DNA from: a virus
Reading direction: 5' to 3' (one strand)
DNA: 48,672 bases
IMG/VR virus record: IMGVR_UViG_3300028176_000006
Coordinates: 1-48,672 of that record
Part shown: positions 23,173 to 30,939 of the stretch, in pieces
How the letters are laid out: each line of letters begins with the position of its first letter
Numbering within the stretch: the first letter of the stretch is position 1
Position numbers and translations under genes: made by a program
Notes under the pieces: generated by a model
Told to the model about the DNA's origin: nothing
The model's input: the letters and a program-made list of their open reading frames with translations, nothing else
The model's database searches: none

Positions 23173-23302
23173 GCTTCCAACTGGATTATAGTTTCTATAA
23201 TCCTTAATTCAAGCACTCTAAACGAAATCTTGACTGAATTTTTAATTCAGTCCGCAACCACAGTTTTTGTAGTCAGGTGGATTGTAAATCCACTAGACTA
23301 CA
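23158..23302. repeat. Run of four stem-loops after the 22780 gene
   Basis: TTGGAAGCC-CTTTA-GGCTTCCAA (23158-23180, contains the stop); GGATTATAG-TTT-CTATAATCC (23183-23203); GACTGAATT-TTT-AATTCAGTC (23232-23252); and a long one at 23268-23302 with inner GTGGATT-GTA-AATCCAC and outer TGTAGTC/GACTACA. The last ends 22 nt before the next ATG. Three are perfect 9-bp stems. Confidence 0.88.
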
Positions 23303-23324
23303 TTCACTGCGAAAGGAAAGCATT

Positions 23325-23561
23325 ATGTCAAGACCAGAACCTACAGTGGCTCCAAAAGAGTCGACTAGTAGTTATTTAGAACAACTCGACTTCTGCACTA
23401 AGAAGTTGATAACACTTCGTAACACACTTAGCCCTGTTCTTACGGATGAGTCAAACATGGTAGAGAAGGAGGAGGATATTAGAGTAAGAACCAAAATGGA
23501 GCATCAGATTATTGTGCTCGAAACTATAATTGACGATATAAACAATCGTCTAGTCATTTAA
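23325..23561 (+). CDS. Small helical early protein, 78 aa
   Basis: ATG at 23325 with AAAGGAA eight nt upstream; the longer frame from 23277 starts inside a hairpin and lacks a site. Two helices are visible (SSYLEQLDFCTKKLITLRNTLSP and IRVRTKMEHQIIVLETIIDDINNRL), with a Pro/Thr-rich N-terminus. Probably a helical hairpin or coiled coil; no family recognised. It lies between two hairpin-rich gaps and shares a transcript with the endolysin gene. Confidence 0.6.
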   Translation: MSRPEPTVAPKESTSSYLEQLDFCTKKLITLRNTLSPVLTDESNMVEKEEDIRVRTKMEHQIIVLETIIDDINNRLVI

Positions 23562-23588
23562 CAGAAAGGAATAGCGTTCCATTTATAT

Positions 23589-23637
23589 CGACATTAGTTC
23601 CTAGTGTCGTGTCAGAATATCTGGAAGATATTCCAGA
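23589..23637. repeat. Double palindromic element, first copy of a duplicated unit
   Basis: CGACATTAG-TTC-CTAGTGTCG (23589-23609, one G-T pair) then GTGTCA and GAATATCT-GGA-AGATATTC (23615-23633), closed by CAGAC. About 50 bp of this unit recur at 23717-23763. Confidence 0.9.
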
Positions 23638-23669
23638 CTATGTAGTTGAATAAGCAAGAAGATGCTCGG

Positions 23670-23797
23670 GTCGCACTACTAATTTTTAAGTATCTATTCT
23701 AGGGATAGGTTGTAATCGACATTAGTTCCTAATGTCGTGTCAGAATATCGAAGATATTCCAGACGATACTTTTATTTTTCCTATTAAGTAGTGCGAC
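23670..23797. repeat. Long-range inverted repeat enclosing the second double element
   Basis: GTCGCACTACT (23670-23680) is the exact reverse complement of AGTAGTGCGAC (23787-23797), 106 nt apart. The space between holds the second double palindrome. The right arm ends 20 nt before the endolysin ATG, so folding could affect that gene's leader. Confidence 0.75.
23717..23763. repeat. Double palindromic element, second copy of the duplicated unit
   Basis: CGACATTAG-TTC-CTAATGTCG (23717-23737, perfect) then TGTCA and GAATATC-GAA-GATATTC (23743-23759), closed by CAGAC. Compared with the copy at 23589 it differs by one arm base and by a change at the second loop, so pairing is kept. Confidence 0.9.
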
Positions 23798-23816
23798 TCT
23801 ATTTTAGGAGATTGAA

Positions 23817-24536
23817 ATGAAATATAAAATTCCGAGTGGGATGGATTACGAATTACAAAATATAATAGATGACATAGACAAGAGACTTACCGACAATCGT
23901 GAATTTGCTAAAGATATTGCTATAAATATTGGCGAAGATATGAAAACTCTTAATAATCTATGGACGAAGTTTGCTGTTAAACTAACACCTGAAACGTGTG
24001 CAATTTTATCTGGTATATCGGCATGGAGTGATACGCCGAAGACTGGCACACCTGTATGGGCATATCCACTATTCTTTTTTGACATAGAGCCTCCGCATGG
24101 TATTCTTAATATAAAACACCTTTATGGAAATCCAATAGATTACTATGAAGATGGGGAAATCAATGAAGCTAAATGGCGTGAAGCTATATTGGTTACGATA
24201 GAAACTGGATGGGCAATGCAACTGTCGTTTGCTAATATGCATACTAATAAAATAACATGCCATAAATTAATCGCACCGTTAATAGAACACATCTTCAAAG
24301 AGCATATCAAAACTGGTATGATTAAAAATTATGGTGGGTGCTATAATCTTCGACCAAAGAGTAGTAACAAGAAAGAACTTTCCGTTCATAGCTATGGGGC
24401 AGGATTTGATTTCAACGTTGGACTAAAACAAAACATGGATTTAGTAGCGGTAATGAAAGAGCATAAATTTCTATGGGGTGGGGACTGGTCAATAAGAACT
24501 GATCCAATGCACTTTCAATACTGCACTGGATACTGA
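23817..24536 (+). CDS. Endolysin, M15-family peptidoglycan peptidase
   Basis: 239 aa, ATG at 23817 with TAGGAG eight nt upstream. The C-terminal 60 residues carry the M15 zinc-peptidase pattern: ELSVHSYGAGFDFNVG (about 186-200; S-x-H-x-x-G-x-A-x-D type, His and Asp as zinc ligands) and RTDPMHFQYC (about 228-237; the third ligand His). This fits L-Ala-D-Glu or D-Ala-D-Ala-type cell wall peptidases used as phage lysins. The first half is helical with no known wall-binding motif. No signal peptide, so it needs a holin to reach the wall. Unusually for a lysin, it lies in the early arm. Confidence 0.85.
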   Translation: MKYKIPSGMDYELQNIIDDIDKRLTDNREFAKDIAINIGEDMKTLNNLWTKFAVKLTPETCAILSGISAWSDTPKTGTPVWAYPLFFFDIEPPHGILNIKHLYGNPIDYYEDGEINEAKWREAILVTIETGWAMQLSFANMHTNKITCHKLIAPLIEHIFKEHIKTGMIKNYGGCYNLRPKSSNKKELSVHSYGAGFDFNVGLKQNMDLVAVMKEHKFLWGGDWSIRTDPMHFQYCTGY

Positions 24537-24581
24537 TGGAATTGGAAATCCCATCAACCAGACTGTATCATAGATACAGTC
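24535..24581. repeat. Double palindromic element overlapping the endolysin stop
   Basis: GATGGAATT-GGA-AATCCCATC (24535-24555, one A-C mismatch), beginning in the TGA stop (24534-24536), then GACTGTATC-ATA-GATACAGTC (24561-24581, perfect). It ends 19 nt before the next ATG. Confidence 0.88.
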
Positions 24582-24600
24582 TTTATTAAGGAGAACTATA

Positions 24601-25536
24601 ATGAATGTATTAGTTATAGGCGATCTCGCCTTAGACGTTAATAGCTTCGGCAAGTATTCGGGCTACTCAAGAGAACTGGAGGGCTTGCCTGTATTTCATG
24701 TAACGCACCAAACCTTTAACGGAGGTGGGGCTGCTAATCTAGCAGGAAATCTAGCAAGTTTGGGGAATAAAGTCCATGTCGTTGGACTTCTAGGCGATGA
24801 ACTATATGGTATGCGCTTAAGAAGATGGTTTGATAGTATGGGTATATACACTGGATATACCATACGTTCTAACTCAACCCAAGTGTATGGGAAATATTGG
24901 TTATACCATCAGCACTTACTTAGAATAGATATTGATGCGGATTTTGCCAAACTAGATGATGAGATTGATGAAGATATGAAAGCTATAAAACTTAATATTG
25001 ATGCCATACTAGCGCACTCATCTAGCATTAAAAAACCTATAGACTGCATTATTGTAGCAGACTATAATGAGCTGGGTTATGATACAGTTGTAACTCCAGA
25101 GTTAGTTGAGTTTGTTAGTCATAAGCCATGCCTGAAAATAGGAACATCACGAACAAAACCTGAGATGTTCAGTGGTTTCGATTATGTAGTTGGAAACCAT
25201 GAGGAGCTGGAAGAGCCGCTAACTTATAACAACCTGTTGGACAATAACTCATTTGTAATTGAAACCAGAGGAATCAAGGGTGCGATACTAAAATCGAAAG
25301 GTTATGCAGAGATAATTGAAACCACTCCAGCTGAACCACCTATAGATCCATGCGGCTGTGGTGATACATTTCTTGCAGTGTTTGCTACTTCTATATGCAG
25401 CGGGGATAAAGAAACTGTTGCTATAAAATGCGCAAACGCTGGTGCAAGATGGACTTCAACACAGATTGGAACTACAGGTTACCCAACGATTGAACAGGTT
25501 GAGATTGAGTATAAGGAGGTATATGCGAATGAATGA
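24601..25536 (+). CDS. PfkB-family sugar kinase, HldE kinase domain-like
   Basis: 311 aa, ATG at 24601 with AAGGAG upstream. Opens with VLVIGDLALDVNSFGKYSG and continues FNGGGAANLAGNLASLGNKVHVVGLLGDE, the same order as the N-terminal domain of E. coli HldE/RfaE (heptose-7-phosphate kinase; GDVMLD, GGAANVAMNIASLGA). The ATP/anion-hole motif is DPCGCGDTFLAVFA (about 248-260, catalytic Asp in GCGD; the usual A is C). The nucleotidyltransferase half of HldE is absent. It would phosphorylate a heptose or related sugar phosphate. The late arm carries a GmhB-like phosphatase and two GT9 transferases, so the phage may steer ADP-heptose-type metabolism. Confidence 0.82.
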   Translation: MNVLVIGDLALDVNSFGKYSGYSRELEGLPVFHVTHQTFNGGGAANLAGNLASLGNKVHVVGLLGDELYGMRLRRWFDSMGIYTGYTIRSNSTQVYGKYWLYHQHLLRIDIDADFAKLDDEIDEDMKAIKLNIDAILAHSSSIKKPIDCIIVADYNELGYDTVVTPELVEFVSHKPCLKIGTSRTKPEMFSGFDYVVGNHEELEEPLTYNNLLDNNSFVIETRGIKGAILKSKGYAEIIETTPAEPPIDPCGCGDTFLAVFATSICSGDKETVAIKCANAGARWTSTQIGTTGYPTIEQVEIEYKEVYANE

Positions 25537-25693
25537 AGCGTGCTGTATATGCAAAAAAGAAATAAAACCGATGGAGTTCAGAAGATTGGTATATGATAAA
25601 AATTATAATACGCTTTACGTTCACGAAGAAAATTGCTATGATGTATGGAAAAACAATATAGTAATAAATATTATACGCAAACAAAGTTATTAG
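25529..25693 (+). CDS. Small Cys-rich (zinc-finger-like) protein, 54 aa
   Basis: ATG at 25529 (eight nt after AAGGAGGT) overlaps the kinase stop; an ATG at 25523 is too close to the site. Sequence starts MNEACCICKKEIKPMEFRR and continues YVHEENCYDVWKN. The CxxC plus a later His and Cys could form a small zinc knuckle. Basic C-terminus. No family recognised; could bind nucleic acid or a protein partner. Confidence 0.6.
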   Translation: MNEACCICKKEIKPMEFRRLVYDKNYNTLYVHEENCYDVWKNNIVINIIRKQSY

Positions 25694-25725
25694 GATTTAT
25701 AACCGAAGATGAGGAGAGAATTGAA

Positions 25726-26211
25726 ATGATAGACATTAAAGCTATAAACCTTGTGCTGGCTCAAGGCAATAAACTAACAATCGAAACATTCAAACAATTA
25801 GATGGTGCAGTTGTTCACTTAGAACTAAAGTGGTATGGCAAAATGATAATGAATGGTGATGCAACTATCTGGCACATCGTTGACAACGATACTGCCTTTG
25901 GCGAGATTACAGATGAGGATGATGGTAATGTATTCAGAGGTGCTATAGCACGAACTACCATTGATAAAATAATAAGTGTTCCGCAAACGACTGCTCAAAT
26001 AGTTCCGATGCCTGATGACTATGCTTTTCTTGAGAAAACAAATAACGAACTAAACAAAGAAAACGAATCATTGATAACAAAACTTAACGAAGCTAATAAA
26101 GAGAATGAATCACTAAGGAAAAAATTCAATGCTCATGTAATGTCTGTTAACTCTATTGAGGCGTATGCGAAACTTATAATAGAAGAAATACAAAGATGGA
26201 GAAGGCTATGA
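25726..26211 (+). CDS. Hypothetical protein with C-terminal coiled coil, 161 aa
   Basis: I use ATG 25726 because GAGGAGAG lies upstream; a longer frame from 25645 overlaps the previous gene. The first 100 residues form an alpha/beta domain with many strands (KLTIETFKQLDGAVVHLELKW, ATIWHIVDNDTAFGEITDED). The last 50 are a coiled coil with an internal repeat: N-K-E-N-E-S-L occurs twice (LNKENESLITKLNEANKEN then ESLRKK). No family recognised. It is translationally coupled to the DNA methyltransferase (ATGA). Confidence 0.6.
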   Translation: MIDIKAINLVLAQGNKLTIETFKQLDGAVVHLELKWYGKMIMNGDATIWHIVDNDTAFGEITDEDDGNVFRGAIARTTIDKIISVPQTTAQIVPMPDDYAFLEKTNNELNKENESLITKLNEANKENESLRKKFNAHVMSVNSIEAYAKLIIEEIQRWRRL

Positions 26212-27245
26212 AACAAGAATCTGTTAACAGTATCAAAGATACAGCCAACTACGATTGGATAGTAGAATCTGATACTCGTGCATGGCACGAAAGTTACTAT
26301 GCAGCACAAGCCCTTAGAGACCACCAAGCTAAGGGCATCCCCAATTTGTATTTGAAAATTCTAGAGCATATGAAGTCTAGGTATGGTATAAGAACTGACA
26401 AGCATATTATACTAGATCCTATGTGCGGGATTGGAACTACTTTAATAATTTCAAACCTTAATCAGATGGAGAGTATCGGGATTGAACTAGAAGATAAATA
26501 CTTTAATGATATGGTAGGGTATGACTATACTTTCAATGGAATCGATATGGGCAATGATAGTTTATTTGCTGTAAGCGATATTGAAATGAAACAGCACATA
26601 GAAGGAAACCTCGAACGTTTTGCAAAGGTTACAGGTAGGTTACAGGATGGCGTTCCTATGTATTGCAAATTAGTTGGCGAAAATGAAATTGAGTATTTGA
26701 ATACACCAGCTTATTACTACGGAGGTAGTCATCCAATAACTATCTTTAATCATGACTCTACAAAGCCATTCGACAAACTCATTCGAGACTACATCAGTCT
26801 TGAAAGTAAAGTGCCGATAGTAATTACATCACCGCCATACACCAGAATAACCGAACATGATGAAAAGCAAATAGCATCTCTACCTAAAGAAAAGATGCAC
26901 CATCATAAACCAGCAGGTTATGAGAATCCTAACAACATAGCCATGAAAATGCCTCACGAATATAGAATGGCTATGGGCGAAGTGTATCAAAACGTCTATG
27001 ATTTTGGAGTTGAGCTGTGTGTAATAGTTACAAGAGATTTCATAGACAAAGGTAAAGTGTTTGCACTATGGGCATGGAATAAAGAACGTCTAGAGTGGCA
27101 ACACAAGTATGAATTGATAGAACATATCAAGGCTAAGATACCAGACATGAGCTTGTTTAAGTCAATGAACTACAACAGGTTTCACAAAGCAAAGGGACTA
27201 CCGTTGATAGATTGGGAAGATATTTGTATTTATAAAAGGAGGTAA
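26208..27245 (+). CDS. DNA methyltransferase (N4-cytosine/N6-adenine type)
   Basis: 345 aa from ATG 26208, with AGAAGG six nt upstream and an ATGA overlap. Motif I LDPMCGIGTTLI (about 68-79; binds S-adenosylmethionine) precedes motif IV ITSPPYTRI (about 205-213; catalytic). TSPPY is the form usual in N4-cytosine enzymes, but N6-adenine cannot be excluded. Between the motifs is a long insert of 120 residues, likely part of target recognition. No restriction partner is seen, so it would be an orphan enzyme that protects phage DNA from host restriction or marks it. Residues 7-13 (NSIKDTA) come from a degenerate palindromic element. Confidence 0.85.
   Translation: MKQESVNSIKDTANYDWIVESDTRAWHESYYAAQALRDHQAKGIPNLYLKILEHMKSRYGIRTDKHIILDPMCGIGTTLIISNLNQMESIGIELEDKYFNDMVGYDYTFNGIDMGNDSLFAVSDIEMKQHIEGNLERFAKVTGRLQDGVPMYCKLVGENEIEYLNTPAYYYGGSHPITIFNHDSTKPFDKLIRDYISLESKVPIVITSPPYTRITEHDEKQIASLPKEKMHHHKPAGYENPNNIAMKMPHEYRMAMGEVYQNVYDFGVELCVIVTRDFIDKGKVFALWAWNKERLEWQHKYELIEHIKAKIPDMSLFKSMNYNRFHKAKGLPLIDWEDICIYKRR
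26226..26246. repeat. Degenerate in-gene palindromic element
   Basis: AACAGTATC-AAA-GATACAGCC keeps 5 bp next to the loop (GTATC/GATAC) and one outer pair. It starts on a codon boundary and encodes N-S-I-K-D-T-A, the same phase and peptide style as the intact copies. Probably an older, decaying copy. Confidence 0.65.
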
Positions 27246-27247
27246 TG

Positions 27248-27454
27248 ATGGAAAACTTTTGGATTAATGAATTTCGTAGCAAGTATGGTAATAAAGATTT
27301 TATAGATGGGATAACATCAGCAATGGAAATGTATGCTGTGTGGCGCAATGGAAAGCGATATATAGGAGTTATGGAACAGCCGCTTGATGAGGCAATTCAC
27401 GAAGTTAGAGAACAGTTAGGTCGTTATGATAATTCTATAGAAGGAGGTGAATAA
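27248..27454 (+). CDS. Small hypothetical early protein, 68 aa
   Basis: ATG 27248 is five nt after AAAGGAGG; ATG 27245, which overlaps the stop of the methyltransferase, is too close to the site. Sequence starts MENFWINEFRSKYGNKDFI, then VWRNGKRYIGVMEQPLDEAIHEVREQLGRY. The middle looks like a short strand pair (KRYIGV) before a helix. No family recognised. Overlap and spacing tie it to the methyltransferase and the ribbon-helix-helix gene. Confidence 0.6.
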   Translation: MENFWINEFRSKYGNKDFIDGITSAMEMYAVWRNGKRYIGVMEQPLDEAIHEVREQLGRYDNSIEGGE

Positions 27455-27455
27455 G

Positions 27456-27710
27456 ATGTTAAAAACTAGACAAGAAGAAGAAAAAGCTGTATGGCTACCC
27501 GAGTCTTTAATGGCTAAGATAACTCTAATAGCTAAAGTGAAAGAGGGTATATCCATCAAGGACTACATCAAGAAGGTGATGGAAGAACACGTAGAGCAGT
27601 ATGCAGAGATATTCGACATGATGGGATTAGACGATAACAAAGCCGAAACTATTAAAGATAGTTCCGTGTCAACAGAATCGAAGATTCTGTCAAACAATGG
27701 CGGAGAATAA
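27456..27710 (+). CDS. Ribbon-helix-helix-like DNA-binding protein, 84 aa
   Basis: ATG 27456 with AAGGAGGTGA at ideal spacing; the longer frame from 27447 is not needed. Residues 10-50 (AVWLPESLMAKITLIAKVKEG then SIKDYIKKVMEEHVEQY) have the Arc/CopG layout: a short beta strand followed by two helices with the usual Gly-x-Ser turn. The remainder is an acidic, probably disordered tail, part of it (STESKILS) encoded by a palindromic element. Such proteins bind operator palindromes as dimers. It is a candidate for binding the operators in the control region or the palindromes themselves; both are inference. Confidence 0.6.
   Translation: MLKTRQEEEKAVWLPESLMAKITLIAKVKEGISIKDYIKKVMEEHVEQYAEIFDMMGLDDNKAETIKDSSVSTESKILSNNGGE
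27672..27690. repeat. In-gene palindrome ACAGAATC-GAA-GATTCTGT
   Basis: Perfect 8-3-8 stem-loop near the 3' end of the ribbon-helix-helix gene. It is one of the few copies in another codon phase (T-E-S-K-I-L-S). Confidence 0.85.
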
Positions 27711-27712
27711 TA

Positions 27713-30700
27713 ATGTATAGAGAAGTGCATGGATTCAAGAATGGGAAACCGTTGCCCAGATGGAAGCGCATTTCCACTGAAGATATAGATTATTGGAGAA
27801 AGGAGAACCAAGAACTAGATACACTTCTTTATACGATCCAGCAATTTGATGACCCAAAACAGGCAGATGGTGAGTCGCATATAGCACCTTTATACTTTGA
27901 CTTAGATTGCAAAGAGGATGTGGGTAAAGCCTTAGAAGATTGCAAAACGTTAGTGGAATACTTTATAGCTAAGTATGAAGTATCGCCACTGGTTTGGTTT
28001 AGTGGAAGCAAAGGATTTCATGTTGAGATAGCACACGAATACTTTAATACTGTTCCGCACCCGAAGCTAACATACCATTGGAGATACTTGGCTGAATACT
28101 TTATGGAGGAACTGCATCTAAATACTATAGATTTAGGCGTATATACAATACCTAGAATGTGGAGAATTCCCAATACTAAAAATCCAAAGTCATCATTATA
28201 TAAAATACCTATAGGAATTGGGGAACTCAGAGCATTAGATATTGATGGTATAAAAGCTCTTGCTAAAAATCCAAGAGAGATGGATGAGATAGTAGAGGAA
28301 GTGCCTACTTCTATTGCCGAACTTGAAAGACTTTATAGTCAAGCGGTAGATAAGTATTCCGAATCTACTAAAGCCGACCTAACCTTTGTGGAAGCTAACC
28401 CAACAGAGTTTAACGATAACTTGCCGCCATGTATTCAGTATCTGTTCGATAACAAGGGCGTGGTAAAGTTAGGGTTTAGGAACAGAACGTCAATGGTGTT
28501 GGCTTCTTATTATAAAGATGCCGCAGTTCCAATAGAGCATGCGGCTGGATTCATGAATGAGTGGGTAAAAGTAATACCAGAAGTTTCAATCATGACAACT
28601 ATGGAGGGATACAATCTTAGAAAGACTGCGGCACTTGCTGTATTAAAGTCTGTTTACTCCAATCCAAAGTATCACTTTACTTGCGGTAGTATATTAGCAT
28701 GTGGTGTTCCCAATACTTTATGTGTTGGGTGTAAATCAATAGGTATTATAGCCGAAGAAGTAATGTTTGAAGATTACAGTAAGGCTGAGAATATAAGCAA
28801 GTATATATCAGTAGAAGCGGATGCTATTGGTAAAGATGAAAAGGAATTAATAGTTCCAAAGTCCATATCGGCATCATGTTTGGCTGACCCAAATAGAAAC
28901 AGCTGTCTAACTTGCCCAATGTCTATGTATTACAATCCAAAGTCTATGACAAATGAAAGGACAATAACTATTGATTCTAAAAATCCAGCGATACTTGAAA
29001 TTGTCGATGCTACTGCGGGTCATATAAACATAGTAATTCAAAAGATGTTTGGAGTTCAAAGCAAGCGGTGTGATATGTTTAGATATAACGTTGAATATGC
29101 CAATGCTCAGTATGTTCATCTAACTAATACCATCAACCAAGACTTTAGAATTGAAACCCAGCCCAAGAGAGCAAAGGCGGTGATACTATTTCATGGACTT
29201 GAATTAAACAGAAGCTATAAGTTCTTCGGTAGGGTATATCAGAATCCAAGAAGCAGAGCTGCTACGCTTGTCATTGACAAAGTAGAGCCAATGCAGACCA
29301 TGCTCGAGGTGTTTGTTGCTAGCAAAGAATCCCTTGAGCAGTTTAAGATGTTTCAAGCAGAGGGTGATGATGTTGATAGTATTATGTCAAAGATAAAAGA
29401 GATACATAGGATGTTTAGAGATTCATTTATCTATGTATTTGGCAGAGATGAATTGATACTTGCTATTGACATGGTATTTCATTCAGTAAGGTGGATGAAT
29501 TTTCAAAGGCAAAAGATAAAGGGATGGTTAGATATACTAGTTCTTGGAGATACCAGACAAGGGAAGTCTGACGTTGCCAAGAAACTAATGCGGTATTATA
29601 AGTTGGGAACTATGGCGGCTGGAGAATCAACATCAAGGACTGGTTTACTTTACTCAATACACATGGGAGGCAATGAGCCTCCGTCAGTAGTGTTTGGATT
29701 ACTACCAAGAAGTAATGGATATTTGGTAGTGGTGGACGAGATTCATGGGATGCCTGAAACAGACTTCAAAGAGTTTACACAGGTTAGAAGTGAAGGAATT
29801 GTAGATGTAAAGAAAGTGGCATACGGAACAGCGCATGCGGAGACGAGATTGATAAGTATAGCAAACGCAAAGTCTGGTATGACTTTGGGAAGCTATGGCT
29901 TTCCAGTTCAAGCCATAGTAGATATACCAGCGTTCAAATCTATGGAAGATGTATCTAGATTCGATTATGCTGTAGGAGTTAGGGCTGGTGATGTATCAAA
30001 TCTAGAGATAAACACAAACGTAAATGATATAGTTGATCCTAACAATCCATATACCCCAGAGATATGTCGAGAGCTAATACTTTGGATATGGACACGAACA
30101 CCTGAACAGATTATCATATCTGATGATACCGAGTCGTGGTGTCTTTTATATTCGCAAAAGATAGCTGAGGAATATGTAGATGACATACCACTGGTTGAAG
30201 TGGCGGATGTAAGGCATAAAATAATGAGAATGGCTATTGCGTTTGCAGGGAGGACATACAATTCACCCGATGGTGAAACACTTGTTGTAGAACCAGCTCA
30301 TATAATGTGCGCTTACAACATGCTCAACATACTTTATAAAAGCAAAGGCTTAGACTACTGGGGATACTCAGAAGAGCAAGCCCATCTTGTATTGACAAAC
30401 GACAACATTAAAGACATCATCTCTAGATTCCATGAGATGTTAAACTGGAGGGATGTTGCTAGTTATTTATTAGTTCAAACAGCTTTCACTAGACCAATCT
30501 TTATGCAGTCAACGGCATTGCCTAAAGAAACAGCTGATAAACTTATAACGTTGTTACTTAACTGTAGGTTAATTGAACCTGATACAAATATGAAAGGGGG
30601 CTTCTATAGAAAAACAACAGCTGGGAGGGGATTCTTAAAGAACTTGGTGGATGGTAAGTATGAACATGGAGTTGATGAAATAGTAGATGATGTAGTCGAG

Positions 30701-30727
30701 CAAACATACAGCGTGGAGGAATTCTAA
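27713..30727 (+). CDS. Primase-helicase: AEP primase domain fused to an AAA+ helicase
   Basis: 1004 aa, ATG at 27713 with GGCGGAG upstream. The N-terminal third is an archaeo-eukaryotic-type primase: LYFDLDCKED (about 59-68, metal-binding DxD) and WFSGSKGFHVEI (about 94-105, the sGSkGxH motif), then basic RMWRIPNTKN. Cysteine clusters at about 323-340 (CGSILACGVPNTLCVGC) and 388-402 (CLADPNRNSCLTC) may bind zinc. The C-terminal half has Walker A LVLGDTRQGKSD (about 609-620), Walker B YLVVVDEIHG (about 669-678) and a sensor-1-like ISIANAKSG, as in MCM-like AAA+ helicases. It should unwind and prime at the fork. No DNA polymerase gene is recognisable, so the AEP domain may also polymerise. Confidence 0.85.
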   Translation: MYREVHGFKNGKPLPRWKRISTEDIDYWRKENQELDTLLYTIQQFDDPKQADGESHIAPLYFDLDCKEDVGKALEDCKTLVEYFIAKYEVSPLVWFSGSKGFHVEIAHEYFNTVPHPKLTYHWRYLAEYFMEELHLNTIDLGVYTIPRMWRIPNTKNPKSSLYKIPIGIGELRALDIDGIKALAKNPREMDEIVEEVPTSIAELERLYSQAVDKYSESTKADLTFVEANPTEFNDNLPPCIQYLFDNKGVVKLGFRNRTSMVLASYYKDAAVPIEHAAGFMNEWVKVIPEVSIMTTMEGYNLRKTAALAVLKSVYSNPKYHFTCGSILACGVPNTLCVGCKSIGIIAEEVMFEDYSKAENISKYISVEADAIGKDEKELIVPKSISASCLADPNRNSCLTCPMSMYYNPKSMTNERTITIDSKNPAILEIVDATAGHINIVIQKMFGVQSKRCDMFRYNVEYANAQYVHLTNTINQDFRIETQPKRAKAVILFHGLELNRSYKFFGRVYQNPRSRAATLVIDKVEPMQTMLEVFVASKESLEQFKMFQAEGDDVDSIMSKIKEIHRMFRDSFIYVFGRDELILAIDMVFHSVRWMNFQRQKIKGWLDILVLGDTRQGKSDVAKKLMRYYKLGTMAAGESTSRTGLLYSIHMGGNEPPSVVFGLLPRSNGYLVVVDEIHGMPETDFKEFTQVRSEGIVDVKKVAYGTAHAETRLISIANAKSGMTLGSYGFPVQAIVDIPAFKSMEDVSRFDYAVGVRAGDVSNLEINTNVNDIVDPNNPYTPEICRELILWIWTRTPEQIIISDDTESWCLLYSQKIAEEYVDDIPLVEVADVRHKIMRMAIAFAGRTYNSPDGETLVVEPAHIMCAYNMLNILYKSKGLDYWGYSEEQAHLVLTNDNIKDIISRFHEMLNWRDVASYLLVQTAFTRPIFMQSTALPKETADKLITLLLNCRLIEPDTNMKGGFYRKTTAGRGFLKNLVDGKYEHGVDEIVDDVVEQTYSVEEF

Positions 30728-30939
30728 TGACACCGAATGAAGTTAAACTGAGAAATGAATTGCTTTATGGGATAAAATCAAATAGAAAAGCTGTAATAAA
30801 TATCGCACTAAACCATATACAGTCTGCTAGGGATTATTTAATAGATACCGACATTGGCGTAGTAAATGATTTACTAGTCATAATGCAGCGATTGTCGAAT
30901 AGACATGATATAGATTTTAAGTGGGAGGATTCTAAATGA
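30727..30939 (+). CDS. Small helical protein, 70 aa
   Basis: ATG at 30727 overlaps the stop of the primase-helicase (TAATG) with GGAGGA upstream. Helical throughout (VKLRNELLYGIKSNRKAVINIALNHI, LLVIMQRLSNRHD) with a net positive middle. No family recognised. Its overlap with both the primase-helicase and the ligase suggests a small replication accessory factor. Confidence 0.6.
   Translation: MTPNEVKLRNELLYGIKSNRKAVINIALNHIQSARDYLIDTDIGVVNDLLVIMQRLSNRHDIDFKWEDSK

Noticed and set aside
5238-24581. Reading the palindromes as a CRISPR array
   Set aside because: The stems are not identical repeats, spacing is irregular, copies lie inside genes, and no cas gene is present.
15422-24581. Reading all palindromes as ordinary terminators
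   Set aside because: Real terminators here (15373, 15490, 17523) have T-runs and stronger stems. The 9-3-9 palindromes lack T-runs and many lie inside genes.
24601-25536. A ribokinase or fructokinase for host sugar uptake
   Set aside because: The GGGAANLAGNLASLG order and start motif are closer to the HldE kinase domain, and no sugar transporter lies nearby; still PfkB family, so substrate remains open.
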